From assembly GCA_947164825.1 (NCBI GenBank), contig CAMUYE010000009.1, positions 1 through 39,625 of the forward strand: DNA of 39,625 nt, read 5' to 3'. This DNA is from an uncultured Clostridia bacterium (GTDB lineage: Bacteria; Bacillota; Clostridia; Oscillospirales; Oscillospiraceae). A model generated the notes under the pieces. It was not told where the DNA came from and did not search any database. It saw only the letters and a program-made list of their open reading frames with translations. Shown here one piece after another: positions 32,033-39,574 of the stretch. Each line of letters opens with the position of its first letter. The first letter of the stretch is position 1. The translations under genes and the position numbers were made by a program.

Positions 32033-32644
32033 ATGAAGTACGACAAGCCCCTGGTGGCCGGCAAGCTCCGCCGCTGGGAAACCTATCTGAACAATTACCG
32101 TCTTCCCGCCTGGGAACAGCTCCCGGATCTCGGCCTGTATATGGAACAGGTCATCACTCTGCTGCGGCAATACCTGGACTATCTGCCCCCGGAACTGAAG
32201 GAGGAGGAGTTCATCACGGCCGCGGCCATCAACAACTACGTCCGCACGAAGATCATGCCGGAACCGGTCAAAAAGCGCTACTACCGCATCCACATCGCCT
32301 ACCTGCTGGTGATCTGCACCCTGAAGCAGGGCCTCAGCATCGCGCTGATCCAGAAGCTCCTTCCCACCGGCCTGTCCGAGGAGGAGGTCCGGGTCTTCTA
32401 TACCCGCTATGCCGAGCGCCACGCCCTGTCCGCGGCCTTCTTCGTGGAACAGGTCCGGGGCGTGGCCGGTCCCATCCTGGATCACGAGGACAAGACTCCC
32501 TTCTCCACCGCCCGGACCGAAGAACTCATCGTGTCGTCCGCCGTGATCGGCGGCTTCTCCCGTCTGCTGGCGGAAAAGCTCATGCTCCTGGCGGACAAGG
32601 ATCTCTCCAACGGCGGCAGCATCGAGAAGCTGCCGAACAAATAA
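32033..32644 (+). CDS. DUF1836 family protein (YkrK-like)
   Basis: A 203-residue cytoplasmic protein. The segment FITAAAINNYVRTKIMPEPV followed by KKRYYRIHIAYLLVICTLKQ and the start of the next helix (LSIALIQKLL) is the DUF1836 signature; this fold has a MerR/HTH-like look and may bind DNA, which is an inference. Function is not established. GGGAGGG lies seven to eight bases before the ATG. Its place between two DegV genes, and divergent from the first, hints at a link with fatty-acid handling. A terminator follows. Confidence 0.85.
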   Translation: MKYDKPLVAGKLRRWETYLNNYRLPAWEQLPDLGLYMEQVITLLRQYLDYLPPELKEEEFITAAAINNYVRTKIMPEPVKKRYYRIHIAYLLVICTLKQGLSIALIQKLLPTGLSEEEVRVFYTRYAERHALSAAFFVEQVRGVAGPILDHEDKTPFSTARTEELIVSSAVIGGFSRLLAEKLMLLADKDLSNGGSIEKLPNK

Positions 32645-32661
32645 CGACTTTGAACAAGAAT

Positions 32662-32700
32662 GCACGGGGAAAATCAACACTTGATTTTTCCCGTGCTTTA
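32662..32700 (+). terminator. Terminator of the DUF1836 gene
   Basis: The arm GCACGGGGAAAATCAA (32662-32677) pairs with TTGATTTTTCCCGTGC (32681-32696; one G-U pair) around a three-base loop, then TTTATTGT. Confidence 0.8.
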
Positions 32701-32709
32701 TTGTATATT
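32681..32709 (+). promoter_or_regulatory. Promoter of the second degV, overlapping the terminator
   Basis: TTGATT (32681-32686) lies in the second arm of the terminator and TATATT (32704-32709) follows after 17 bases, 38 bases before the ATG. Confidence 0.6.
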
Positions 32710-32746
32710 ATTTTGAGGAAAACTTAACGAATAGGGAGTGTTCGCA

Positions 32747-33604
32747 ATGGCTGAAAAAGTAATCATCACCAGCGACAGCACCACGGATCTGAGCCCGGAG
32801 CTGCGGCAGCGCTACAACGTCGTCGTCATGCCCCTGGTCGTCAGCCTCAACGACGTCAATCACCTCGACGGGATCGACATCACCCCCGAGGATATCTACC
32901 GCAATTACGCGGCCAACAAGACCCTGCCCAAGACCGCCGCCCCCAACCTGGCCGACTGCGCCTCCTTCTTCCGGCAGTTCACGGACCAGTGTTACAGCGT
33001 CGTCCATTTCACCATCAGCTCGGAGATGTCCTCCACCTACCAGAACTCCGTCATCGCGGCGGAGGACTTTGAGAACGTCTATGTCGTGGACAGCCGCAAC
33101 CTCTCCACCGGCGGCGGCCTGCTGGTCATCCACGCGGCGGAACTGGCTGCCCGGGGCATGAAGGCCGCGGCGATCGCCGAGGAGTGCCGCCGTCTGGCCC
33201 CCTGCGTAGACGCCTCCTTCGTCATCGACAGCCTGGAATTCCTGCACAAGGGCGGCCGCTGCTCCACCGTTGCCATGCTGGGCGCCAACCTGATGAACTT
33301 CAAGCCCTGCATTGTGGTCAAAAACGGCGCCATGTCCGTCGGCAAGAAATACCGCGGCAAATACGACCAGGTCCTGCTCAAGTACATCGAGGATCGGGTG
33401 GGCGACGCAAGCGACATCATCAAGGATCACGTCTTTATCACCCATGCGGGCTGCGACGACGCCGTGGTGGACGCCTGCGTGGCCAAGCTGAAGACCCTGG
33501 GCGAGTTCCCCAACATCCACGTCACCCGGGCCGGCTGCACCGTCTCTTCCCACTGCGGCCGCAACACCCTGGGCGTGCTCTTCATCCGGAACCACGCCAT
33601 CTGA
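32747..33604 (+). CDS. DegV family fatty-acid-binding protein (second paralog)
   Basis: A 285-residue paralog of the protein at 30970. Family segments are VIITSDSTTDLSPEL, FTISSEMSSTYQNS (fatty-acid head-group site), VVDSRNLSTGGGLLV, FVIDSLEFLHKGGRCS and AGCTVSSHCGRNTLGVLFI. It probably prefers a different fatty acid from the first, as multiple FakB proteins do elsewhere. The ATG at 32747 is preferred over the GTG at 32738, because GGGAGTG lies about six bases before it. It is a single gene with its own promoter and terminator. Confidence 0.95.
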   Translation: MAEKVIITSDSTTDLSPELRQRYNVVVMPLVVSLNDVNHLDGIDITPEDIYRNYAANKTLPKTAAPNLADCASFFRQFTDQCYSVVHFTISSEMSSTYQNSVIAAEDFENVYVVDSRNLSTGGGLLVIHAAELAARGMKAAAIAEECRRLAPCVDASFVIDSLEFLHKGGRCSTVAMLGANLMNFKPCIVVKNGAMSVGKKYRGKYDQVLLKYIEDRVGDASDIIKDHVFITHAGCDDAVVDACVAKLKTLGEFPNIHVTRAGCTVSSHCGRNTLGVLFIRNHAI

Positions 33605-33614
33605 ACGGAACACG

Positions 33615-33651
33615 AAAAGCAGAGCGCGAAAAACGCTCTGCTTTTTTGATG
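33615..33651 (+). terminator. Terminator of the second degV
   Basis: AAAAGCAGAGCG (33615-33626) pairs perfectly with CGCTCTGCTTTT (33634-33645), followed by TT and a T-rich stretch. Confidence 0.82.
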
Positions 33652-33717
33652 CAACTTTGATGCTTTTTTGTCGTATATACAGATAGAGATACAGCAAAAG
33701 GAAAAGGAGACTTCGCG

Positions 33718-34377
33718 ATGATCCGGATACTGATTGTGGAGGACGAACGCCCCATTGCCAGACTCATCGACTGGAATCTGACGGACTGCGGCTATGAATG
33801 CACCCAGGTCCACGACGGGCTTGCGGCGGCGGATCTGATCGAGGCGAACAGCTACGACCTGATCCTCCTGGACGTCATGCTGCCGGGCGCCGACGGCTAC
33901 GAGCTCATGGATCAGATCCGTCCCACGGGAACCCCCGTGATCTTCATCACCGCCCGGGCCGGGGTTCAGGACCGGGTGCGGGGGCTTCGGGCAGGGGCCG
34001 ACGACTATCTGGTCAAGCCCTTTGAGGTGGTGGAGCTCATCGCCCGGGTGGAAAGCGTGCTGCGGCGCGCCGGAAAGGCGGAGGAGCACTATGAGATCGG
34101 CGACGTGCGCGTCGAGCCCCGCTCTATGCTCGTCACGAAAAACGGCGTGCCCGTAACGCTGACCCCCAAAGAATACGAACTGCTGCTGCTCTTCGTCCGG
34201 AACCGGAACATCGCCCTCTTCCGGGACACCATCTACCAGCGGGTCTGGGAGGCGGAGTTCGACGGCGACAGCCGGACCGTGGATCTCCACGTCCAGCGGC
34301 TGCGGAAGAAGCTGGGCTGGCAGAAGCGTCTGGTGGCGATCTACAAGGTCGGCTACCGTTTGGAGGATCTGAAATGA
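33718..34377 (+). CDS. OmpR-family response regulator
   Basis: A 219-residue DNA-binding regulator. The receiver domain has the acidic pair in LIVEDERP, the phosphoacceptor Asp52 in LILLDVMLPG, Thr in FITARAG and Lys in YLVKPFE. The C-terminal winged helix has TLTPKEYELLLLFVRN, SRTVDLHVQRLRKKLG and YKVGYRLE. AAAGGAGA lies eight bases before the ATG. It overlaps the kinase gene by four bases (ATGA), so the pair is a coupled two-component system. The signal is not known; the neighbours suggest the cell envelope. Confidence 0.96.
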   Translation: MIRILIVEDERPIARLIDWNLTDCGYECTQVHDGLAAADLIEANSYDLILLDVMLPGADGYELMDQIRPTGTPVIFITARAGVQDRVRGLRAGADDYLVKPFEVVELIARVESVLRRAGKAEEHYEIGDVRVEPRSMLVTKNGVPVTLTPKEYELLLLFVRNRNIALFRDTIYQRVWEAEFDGDSRTVDLHVQRLRKKLGWQKRLVAIYKVGYRLEDLK

Positions 34378-35765
34378 AGTTTTCCGCGAAGATGATCCTG
34401 CTGGTCATGGTGCTGCTGGCCCTGTCCCTGGCCGTGGGCGGCTGGGCCGTGGTAAGCACCGCCTTTCACGGAGAGCTGGACGCGGCGGTCTCCGGCGCGC
34501 AGGAGGAGATGAAGCTCTTCGGCATGACGCTGCAGGCGCTGTGCCTGCGCCAGTCCTCCGAACAGAGCCCCGAGGCCGCGGTGCTGGCCGTGCTGCGGGA
34601 AAATCCCGCCCTCCAGAACTATGAATACCGGATCTGCGACAGCAAGGGCGCGGCTTTGGCCGGAACCGCCCGCAATCCGGGCGGGGCCGTGACGGAGCGG
34701 GACGTGGGCGTGATCGAGTCCAGGCTCGTACAGGCCGAGGGCCGGACCTTCATCCATACCTCCCAGCGGCTTTTGCTGTTCGGACAGAGCTTCGGCCTGG
34801 AACGCTGGCGGGACGTCACGGAGGTCTTCACCAGGGCGGAGGACAATCTGAGCCGTTACGAGCTGGTCATGGCCGTGATCCTGGCGGCGGGGACGGCCCT
34901 CACGGTGGCCTTCACCCTCCTGGCCACCCGGCCCATCCGGCGCATCTCCCGGACGGCCAAGCAGCTCTCCGGCGGGCGCTACGAGAAACGGGTCAGCGTC
35001 ACCGGCAGCGACGAATTGGGCCAGCTCGCCCGGGATTTCAACGCCATGGCCGACGCCCTGGAGCAGAAGATCCGGGATCTGGAGGACGCCGCCCAGCGGC
35101 AGCGGGACTTTACCGCCAGCTTCGCCCATGAGCTGAAAACGCCCCTGACCTCGGTCATCGGCTACGCGGACACCTTACGCAGCCGGGAGCTGCCCCGGGC
35201 GCGGCAGCTCGAAGCCGCGGGCTATATCTTCTCCGAGGGGCGGCGGCTGGAGGACATGTCCCTGGCCCTGCTGGATCTCTTCGCCCTGGAACGGGAGGCA
35301 CCGGCCATGCAGTCCGTATCGGCGGCCCGGCTGGTCTCAGACGCGGCCGCGAGCGCGGCCCCCCTCCTGGAAGCGGCGAAGATGCGGCTGGAAACGGAAG
35401 CGGAGGAGCGAACTCTGACCGCCTCCCCCGCCCTGATCCGGACAGCCCTGTATAATCTGATCGACAACGCCAGAAAAGCCTCGGAGCCCGGCGCGGCGAT
35501 CCGCCTGACCGGAAAGGCCGAGGGCACGACTTACCGCTTCACCGTCAGCGACCGGGGCCGCGGGATCCCCGCCGAAGCCCTGTCGCGGATCACGGAGCCC
35601 TTCTATATGGTGGACAAGTCCCGCTCCCGGGCCCAGGGCGGCGCCGGTCTGGGGCTGAGCCTCTGCCGGAGGATCGCCGAGGCCCACGGGGGCCGGTTGG
35701 AATTCGAAAGCCGGGAGGGCGAGGGGACCCGCGCCTCCCTGATCCTGGGAGGTGGAGAAGCATGA
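34374..35765 (+). CDS. Membrane sensor histidine kinase
   Basis: A 463-residue sensor. Two membrane helices (residues of about 8-28 and 163-185) flank an outer domain of about 130 residues. A HAMP linker follows (RPIRRISRTAKQLSGGRYEK), then the dimerisation helix with phosphorylated His252 in SFAHELKTPLTS. The ATPase domain has the N box LIDNAR (Asn365), G1 DRGRGIP (393-399) and G2 GGAGLGLS (422-429). All key residues are present, so it should be active. Translationally coupled to the regulator before it and to the anchored protein after it by 4-base overlaps. Confidence 0.96.
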   Translation: MKFSAKMILLVMVLLALSLAVGGWAVVSTAFHGELDAAVSGAQEEMKLFGMTLQALCLRQSSEQSPEAAVLAVLRENPALQNYEYRICDSKGAALAGTARNPGGAVTERDVGVIESRLVQAEGRTFIHTSQRLLLFGQSFGLERWRDVTEVFTRAEDNLSRYELVMAVILAAGTALTVAFTLLATRPIRRISRTAKQLSGGRYEKRVSVTGSDELGQLARDFNAMADALEQKIRDLEDAAQRQRDFTASFAHELKTPLTSVIGYADTLRSRELPRARQLEAAGYIFSEGRRLEDMSLALLDLFALEREAPAMQSVSAARLVSDAAASAAPLLEAAKMRLETEAEERTLTASPALIRTALYNLIDNARKASEPGAAIRLTGKAEGTTYRFTVSDRGRGIPAEALSRITEPFYMVDKSRSRAQGGAGLGLSLCRRIAEAHGGRLEFESREGEGTRASLILGGGEA

Positions 35766-36559
35766 AAAAACGCGGGCTTCTCTGGGCCCTCTGCGCCGCC
35801 CTGCTGCTGGCGGCGGCCTTTCTGGGGCCCCGGCTCCTGCTGCGGCAGGAGGAGCGCGGCGTCCTCGACCGGCCCCATCTGCTGGACGCCTCCGCCTATC
35901 TGCTGGAGAGCGGCTCCGGCGACCTGCTGAAAAAGCTGCGGGTCCTGTCCGACGGCAATACCGAGGTCCTGACCCTCACCCTGTTGGACAGCGACGCGCG
36001 TTCCTCCCAGTCCTCCCTGACCGCGGAGCTGGAGACCCTGGCGGAATACGGGGCCGTCCCGGCCTCCCTCCCCCGCCTTGCCGCCGATTCCGACACGGTC
36101 ACGGTCAAGCTCCAGTGCGTGGTCAATCCTGCCCTGTCCCTTCTGTTTGAGGTCTACGATTTCTATCTCCCCCGGGAGGGGATCAGCGCCCGCATGGACG
36201 CGGCCACCGGGAAGCTCCTCAGCCTGAGCTGCAGAGGCAACCCGGTCATGGAGGAGACCGACCTCCTCTATACCCGGACGGATCGGGACTGGGCTGCGGA
36301 GCAGAGCGCGGCCTGGGCGCGCTACTTCGGCCTGACCCTCGCGGATACCGACAGCACGCCCCAGGAGCAGCTGGAGGAGCATCTGTACCGGAACAGTAAG
36401 GCCGATTATCTGCCTGGCATTCCCGTCCTGCGGGCGACCCTCCGGGACGGCGCAGGGGAGGAGACCGTTTTCTGCCTCTATTCCGTCCTGGAGTTCGGCG
36501 ACTGCGTCTTCGCCTGGCACACGGAGACGGAGGATCTTATGTTGGCGTTACAACCCTGA
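35762..36559 (+). CDS. Membrane-anchored exported protein, third gene of the two-component operon
   Basis: A 265-residue protein I do not recognise. It has one N-terminal helix (WALCAALLLAAAFLGPRLLL, residues 8-27) with no signal-peptidase or lipobox motif, and the rest is soluble and acidic, so it should be tethered to the outside of the membrane. The layout recalls YycH/YycI partners of WalK, but no sequence likeness was seen. Its ATG overlaps the kinase stop (ATGA), which makes it likely to be coproduced with the sensor, perhaps as an accessory or inhibitor. Segment FEVYDFYLPREGISARMDAA has a beta-rich look. Confidence 0.75.
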   Translation: MKKRGLLWALCAALLLAAAFLGPRLLLRQEERGVLDRPHLLDASAYLLESGSGDLLKKLRVLSDGNTEVLTLTLLDSDARSSQSSLTAELETLAEYGAVPASLPRLAADSDTVTVKLQCVVNPALSLLFEVYDFYLPREGISARMDAATGKLLSLSCRGNPVMEETDLLYTRTDRDWAAEQSAAWARYFGLTLADTDSTPQEQLEEHLYRNSKADYLPGIPVLRATLRDGAGEETVFCLYSVLEFGDCVFAWHTETEDLMLALQP

Positions 36560-36596
36560 TGCAAAAGCGATAAGCTTTTGATTCCCGGCCGTGTTA

Positions 36597-36623
36597 CGCT
36601 TGTCCCGCAAAGGAGGACAAGCG
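36597..36623 (+). promoter_or_regulatory. Hairpin covering the femX ribosome binding site
   Basis: CGCTTGTCC (36597-36605) is the exact reverse complement of GGACAAGCG (36615-36623), with CGCAAAGGA between. The second arm takes up the last GG of AGGAGG and ends at the base before the ATG. Confidence 0.55.
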
Positions 36624-37640
36624 ATGATCGAATATGTAACGCTGGATCGCGCCGGGGAGCTGGACGCCTTCGTGGAGGCCCATCCCCGGGGCCATCTCAT
36701 GCAGAGCTCCGTTTGGGGCCGGGTCAAAACGGACTGGCTCTGGCACGGGATCCTCTATCGGGATAACCGGGGCCGGGTCCGCGGAACCCTGGCGCTGCTG
36801 GAGCACCCGGGCCGCCTCCCGGGAAGCTGCCTGCTCTACGGTCCCCGGGGACCGATCTTCGAGGACGAGCAGAGCTTTCGCGTCCTGGTGAACGCGGCGA
36901 AGGAGCTGGGCCGGGAGCGGGGCGCCTGGCTGCTGCGGCTGGATCCGGAGATCGACGAAAGCGACGGGGACTTCAGCCGCCTCCTGCGGGAATTGGGCTT
37001 TTCCGTCAACGCGGCGGAGGACTTTTCTCTGTTCCAGCCCCGGCTTTGCTACGTCAAGGACCTGTCGGGGCTGAGCCCCGAGACTTTGGAGCTGAGCTGG
37101 CACCGGACCGCCCGCACCCATCTGCGGCAGGCCCAGCGGGGGCCGCTGACGCTGCGCGTCGGCAGCGCCGCCGACCTGCCCGCCTTTCACCGGATGATGG
37201 AGCAGACCGCCCACAGAAGCGGGTTCCGGGCGCGGCCGCTCCCCTATTTTGAAGCCCTGCTGGCGGGACTCGGCGACTGGGGTGGGCTGTATCTGGCCGA
37301 ATGCGAGGGACAGCCCGCCGCCGGGGCTGTCGCGGCCTTTCTGCCCCACACGGGCTGGTTCCTCTACGGCTGCTCCGGCCCGGAGGGGCGGCGGCTCCAC
37401 GCCAACGAACTGCTGCAGTGGGCCATGCAGCGGGAAGCGCTGCGCCGGGGTTGTACCCGCTGGGATCTGCGGGGCGTAGAGGGGGAGCCCGAGGAGACGA
37501 ACCCCCATTTCGGTCTGCACCGCAGCAAGCTGAGTCTCGGCGCGGAGCTCCGCCGCTGGGTCGGCCAGTGCGATCTGATCCTGCGGCCCGGTCTCGCCCG
37601 CTTCTACCGCGCCTGGGACGCGCTCCGGTGGAAGACCTGA
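36624..37640 (+). CDS. FemX/FemAB-like peptidyl transferase (lipid II bridge formation)
   Basis: A 338-residue GNAT-fold protein. FemAB enzymes use aminoacyl-tRNA to add amino acids to the peptidoglycan stem. Family traits are HLMQSSVWGRVKTDWLW near the N-terminus, SCLLYGPRGPIF, ELSWHRTARTHLRQAQR and, in the second lobe, ANELLQWAMQREALRRG, then WDLRGVEGEPEETNPHFGL and GLARFYRAWDALR. It lacks the coiled-coil arm of S. aureus FemA, as in FemX of other Firmicutes. Another acyltransferase role is possible. The ATG at 36624 has AGGAGG seven bases upstream. It follows the two-component operon by 64 bases and may be part of the envelope theme. Confidence 0.88.
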   Translation: MIEYVTLDRAGELDAFVEAHPRGHLMQSSVWGRVKTDWLWHGILYRDNRGRVRGTLALLEHPGRLPGSCLLYGPRGPIFEDEQSFRVLVNAAKELGRERGAWLLRLDPEIDESDGDFSRLLRELGFSVNAAEDFSLFQPRLCYVKDLSGLSPETLELSWHRTARTHLRQAQRGPLTLRVGSAADLPAFHRMMEQTAHRSGFRARPLPYFEALLAGLGDWGGLYLAECEGQPAAGAVAAFLPHTGWFLYGCSGPEGRRLHANELLQWAMQREALRRGCTRWDLRGVEGEPEETNPHFGLHRSKLSLGAELRRWVGQCDLILRPGLARFYRAWDALRWKT

Positions 37641-37645
37641 CGCGG

Positions 37646-37770
37646 CTCCGCGCCGCCTTCCCGGGCATAATCGGACCCTGCGGCGCGATAAATCGGGCGT
37701 TGGCGGGTCCCTCGTCGAGACGCCCCTCATCCCGCGCTCCGCGCCGCCTTCCCCCGAGGGGAAGGCAGGC
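37646..37770. repeat. Palindromic repeat between femX and feoB
   Basis: CTCCGCGCCGCCTTCCC occurs twice in direct orientation (37646-37662 and 37737-37753). The second is followed by GAGGGGAAGGC, giving a perfect 9-bp hairpin (37746-37754 with 37758-37766). The right end GGCCGCGCTACAGC includes the feoB stop and is identical to the sequence at the exonuclease stop (29211-29224). No T-run was found, so termination is not obvious. Confidence 0.6.
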
Positions 37771-37774
37771 CGCG

Positions 37775-39550
37775 CTACAGCCAGCTGCACAGGAGATTCG
37801 TCACAGCGCAGAGCCCCATGCCTACGGCGGTGGGGAAAAGGACGGCGAGGGCGGTCCATTTGCGGCTGCCGGTCTCCCGGCGGATCGTCAGCACCGTGGT
37901 GGAGCAGGGCCAGTGGAACAGCGTGAAAATCGCGGCGCAGAGGGCTGTGGAAAAATCCAGATCCAGGCTGGTGAGAGATACAAGAGACGCCGTTTGCGGG
38001 GAACAGCCGTGGGAGGCGATCAGCAGGGCCAGGGGGAGAAACAGCTCGTTGGCCGGAAAGCTCAGCACGAAAGCCAGAAGCAGGATGCCGGTGAGGCCGA
38101 AGATCGAAGCAAGCGGATCCAGCTCCCGGGCGAGGACGGCCAGCAGGGGCAGACCGCCCAGAGTGATCCGATCCAGAGCCCAGATCACGGCCCCCGCCGG
38201 AGCCGCCACGGTCAGCGCCCGGCCCAGGACCCGGAGGATCCTGTCCTGGAAGGAGCGGAGCAGAAGCGGGCCCAGCCGCGGGCGGCGAAAGGGCGGGAGC
38301 TCCAGCGCAAAGCTCCCCTCCTCCCCCCGCAGCAGCGTCCGCCGCAGGAGCGCCGTGCTCAGCAGGGTGACGCCGCCGGACAGCAGCATAAAGAGCGTCA
38401 GCGCCCCCGCCGCAGCCAGGGCCGAAAGTCCGCCGCCCCTGCCGAGGATCAGCCCCGCCAGCAGGATCAGGGTCGGGAAGCGGCCGTTGCAGGGCACCAT
38501 CGCGTTGGTCAGGATCGCCGCGATCCTGGCCTTTTCGTTTGGGATGATCCGGCAGCCGGTGACGCCCACGGCGTTGCAGCCCAGCCCCATGCACATGCAC
38601 AGGCCCTGCCGCCCGCAGGAGCCGCAGGCCGCGAAGGGCCGGTCCAGCAGCAGGGCCGTCCGGGGCAGGAGCCCCAGATCCTCCAGCAGCGAGAACAACG
38701 GAAAGAAAATGGCCATGGGCGGGAGCATGACGGCGATCACCTTGGCCGTGGTGCCGTAGACGCCCTCCAGAAGCAGGCTCCGCAGGGCCTCCGGGAACGC
38801 GGCCAGCAGTTCCCCCAGCCGGACGCCCAGGCGGGAAAAGCCGCGTTCCAGCAGCTCCGATGGATAATTCGCGCCGCGGATCGTCAGCCAGAAGAGGGCG
38901 AACAGCAGGACGAGAACCAGCGGATAGGCGGTCCACTTGCCCAGAACCAGGCGATCCCAATCCCGGCGGGGACGGGGCGCTTGGATCGTCACGGTCTTGC
39001 ACAGATCGGAAGCGCTTACGCTTCTGTTTTTCACGCTGTTCTCCCGGCCCCTTACGGGGGAGGCAGAGAGAACCCCGATCGTGCGGCGCAGGACCTCGTA
39101 GGACGATTTCTGATCGGAACGGGTGTGGACCACCGGGGCGTCGAGGGCGGCGGAGAGGGCGTCCGCGTCCAGGCGCAGGCCCAGGCGCTCCGCCTCGTCG
39201 CAGAGGTTCAGGCAGAGCACCAGCCGGGGGTGTCCGGGCCGGAGCTCCAGCGCCAGGGCCAGAGAGCGCTCCAGGGCCGTGGCGTCCAGGACGACCACCA
39301 GAACGTCGGGTCGGTTGGCCTCCAGCCACTTCGCCGCGACCCGTTCCTCCGGGGTGCCGCCCTCCAGGGAATAGACGCCGGGCAGGTCCACGGCCTCGAA
39401 GCGCTCCCCCTCCAGGTTCCAGCGGCCCCGGGCCGGATCCACGGTTTTGCCGGTCCAGTTGCCGGTGTGCTGGCGAAGTCCGGTCAGCGCGTTGAACACC
39501 GTGGATTTCCCCACGTTGGGGTTCCCGGCAAAGGCGACTGTGACGCTCAT
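37775..39550 (-). CDS. feoB: Ferrous iron transporter FeoB
   Basis: Imports Fe(II) across the membrane; 591 residues, shorter than the usual 650-800. The N-terminal GTPase has G1 GNPNVGKST (9-17), G2 threonine in HTGNWTGKTV, G3 DLPG (55-58) and G4 NLCD (115-118). The membrane part carries two Gate-like regions: GLGCNAVGVTGCRIIP with NAMVPCNGRFPTLI, and FPANELFLPLALL near the C-terminus. The guanine-dissociation-type linker (about 180-215) is short. No feoA is visible on the window side. The ATG at 39550 has GGAGG seven bases upstream. Its promoter would lie in or beyond the repeat at 39575. Confidence 0.92.
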   Translation of the reverse strand: MSVTVAFAGNPNVGKSTVFNALTGLRQHTGNWTGKTVDPARGRWNLEGERFEAVDLPGVYSLEGGTPEERVAAKWLEANRPDVLVVVLDATALERSLALALELRPGHPRLVLCLNLCDEAERLGLRLDADALSAALDAPVVHTRSDQKSSYEVLRRTIGVLSASPVRGRENSVKNRSVSASDLCKTVTIQAPRPRRDWDRLVLGKWTAYPLVLVLLFALFWLTIRGANYPSELLERGFSRLGVRLGELLAAFPEALRSLLLEGVYGTTAKVIAVMLPPMAIFFPLFSLLEDLGLLPRTALLLDRPFAACGSCGRQGLCMCMGLGCNAVGVTGCRIIPNEKARIAAILTNAMVPCNGRFPTLILLAGLILGRGGGLSALAAAGALTLFMLLSGGVTLLSTALLRRTLLRGEEGSFALELPPFRRPRLGPLLLRSFQDRILRVLGRALTVAAPAGAVIWALDRITLGGLPLLAVLARELDPLASIFGLTGILLLAFVLSFPANELFLPLALLIASHGCSPQTASLVSLTSLDLDFSTALCAAIFTLFHWPCSTTVLTIRRETGSRKWTALAVLFPTAVGMGLCAVTNLLCSWL

Positions 39551-39574
39551 TTCGGTTCCTCCATCCATGCAAAG

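Noticed and set aside
36594-39572. 992-codon open frame on the minus strand
   Set aside because: It crosses from feoB through the intergenic repeat into the antisense of femX; its translation is Arg/Gly/Pro-rich without motifs.
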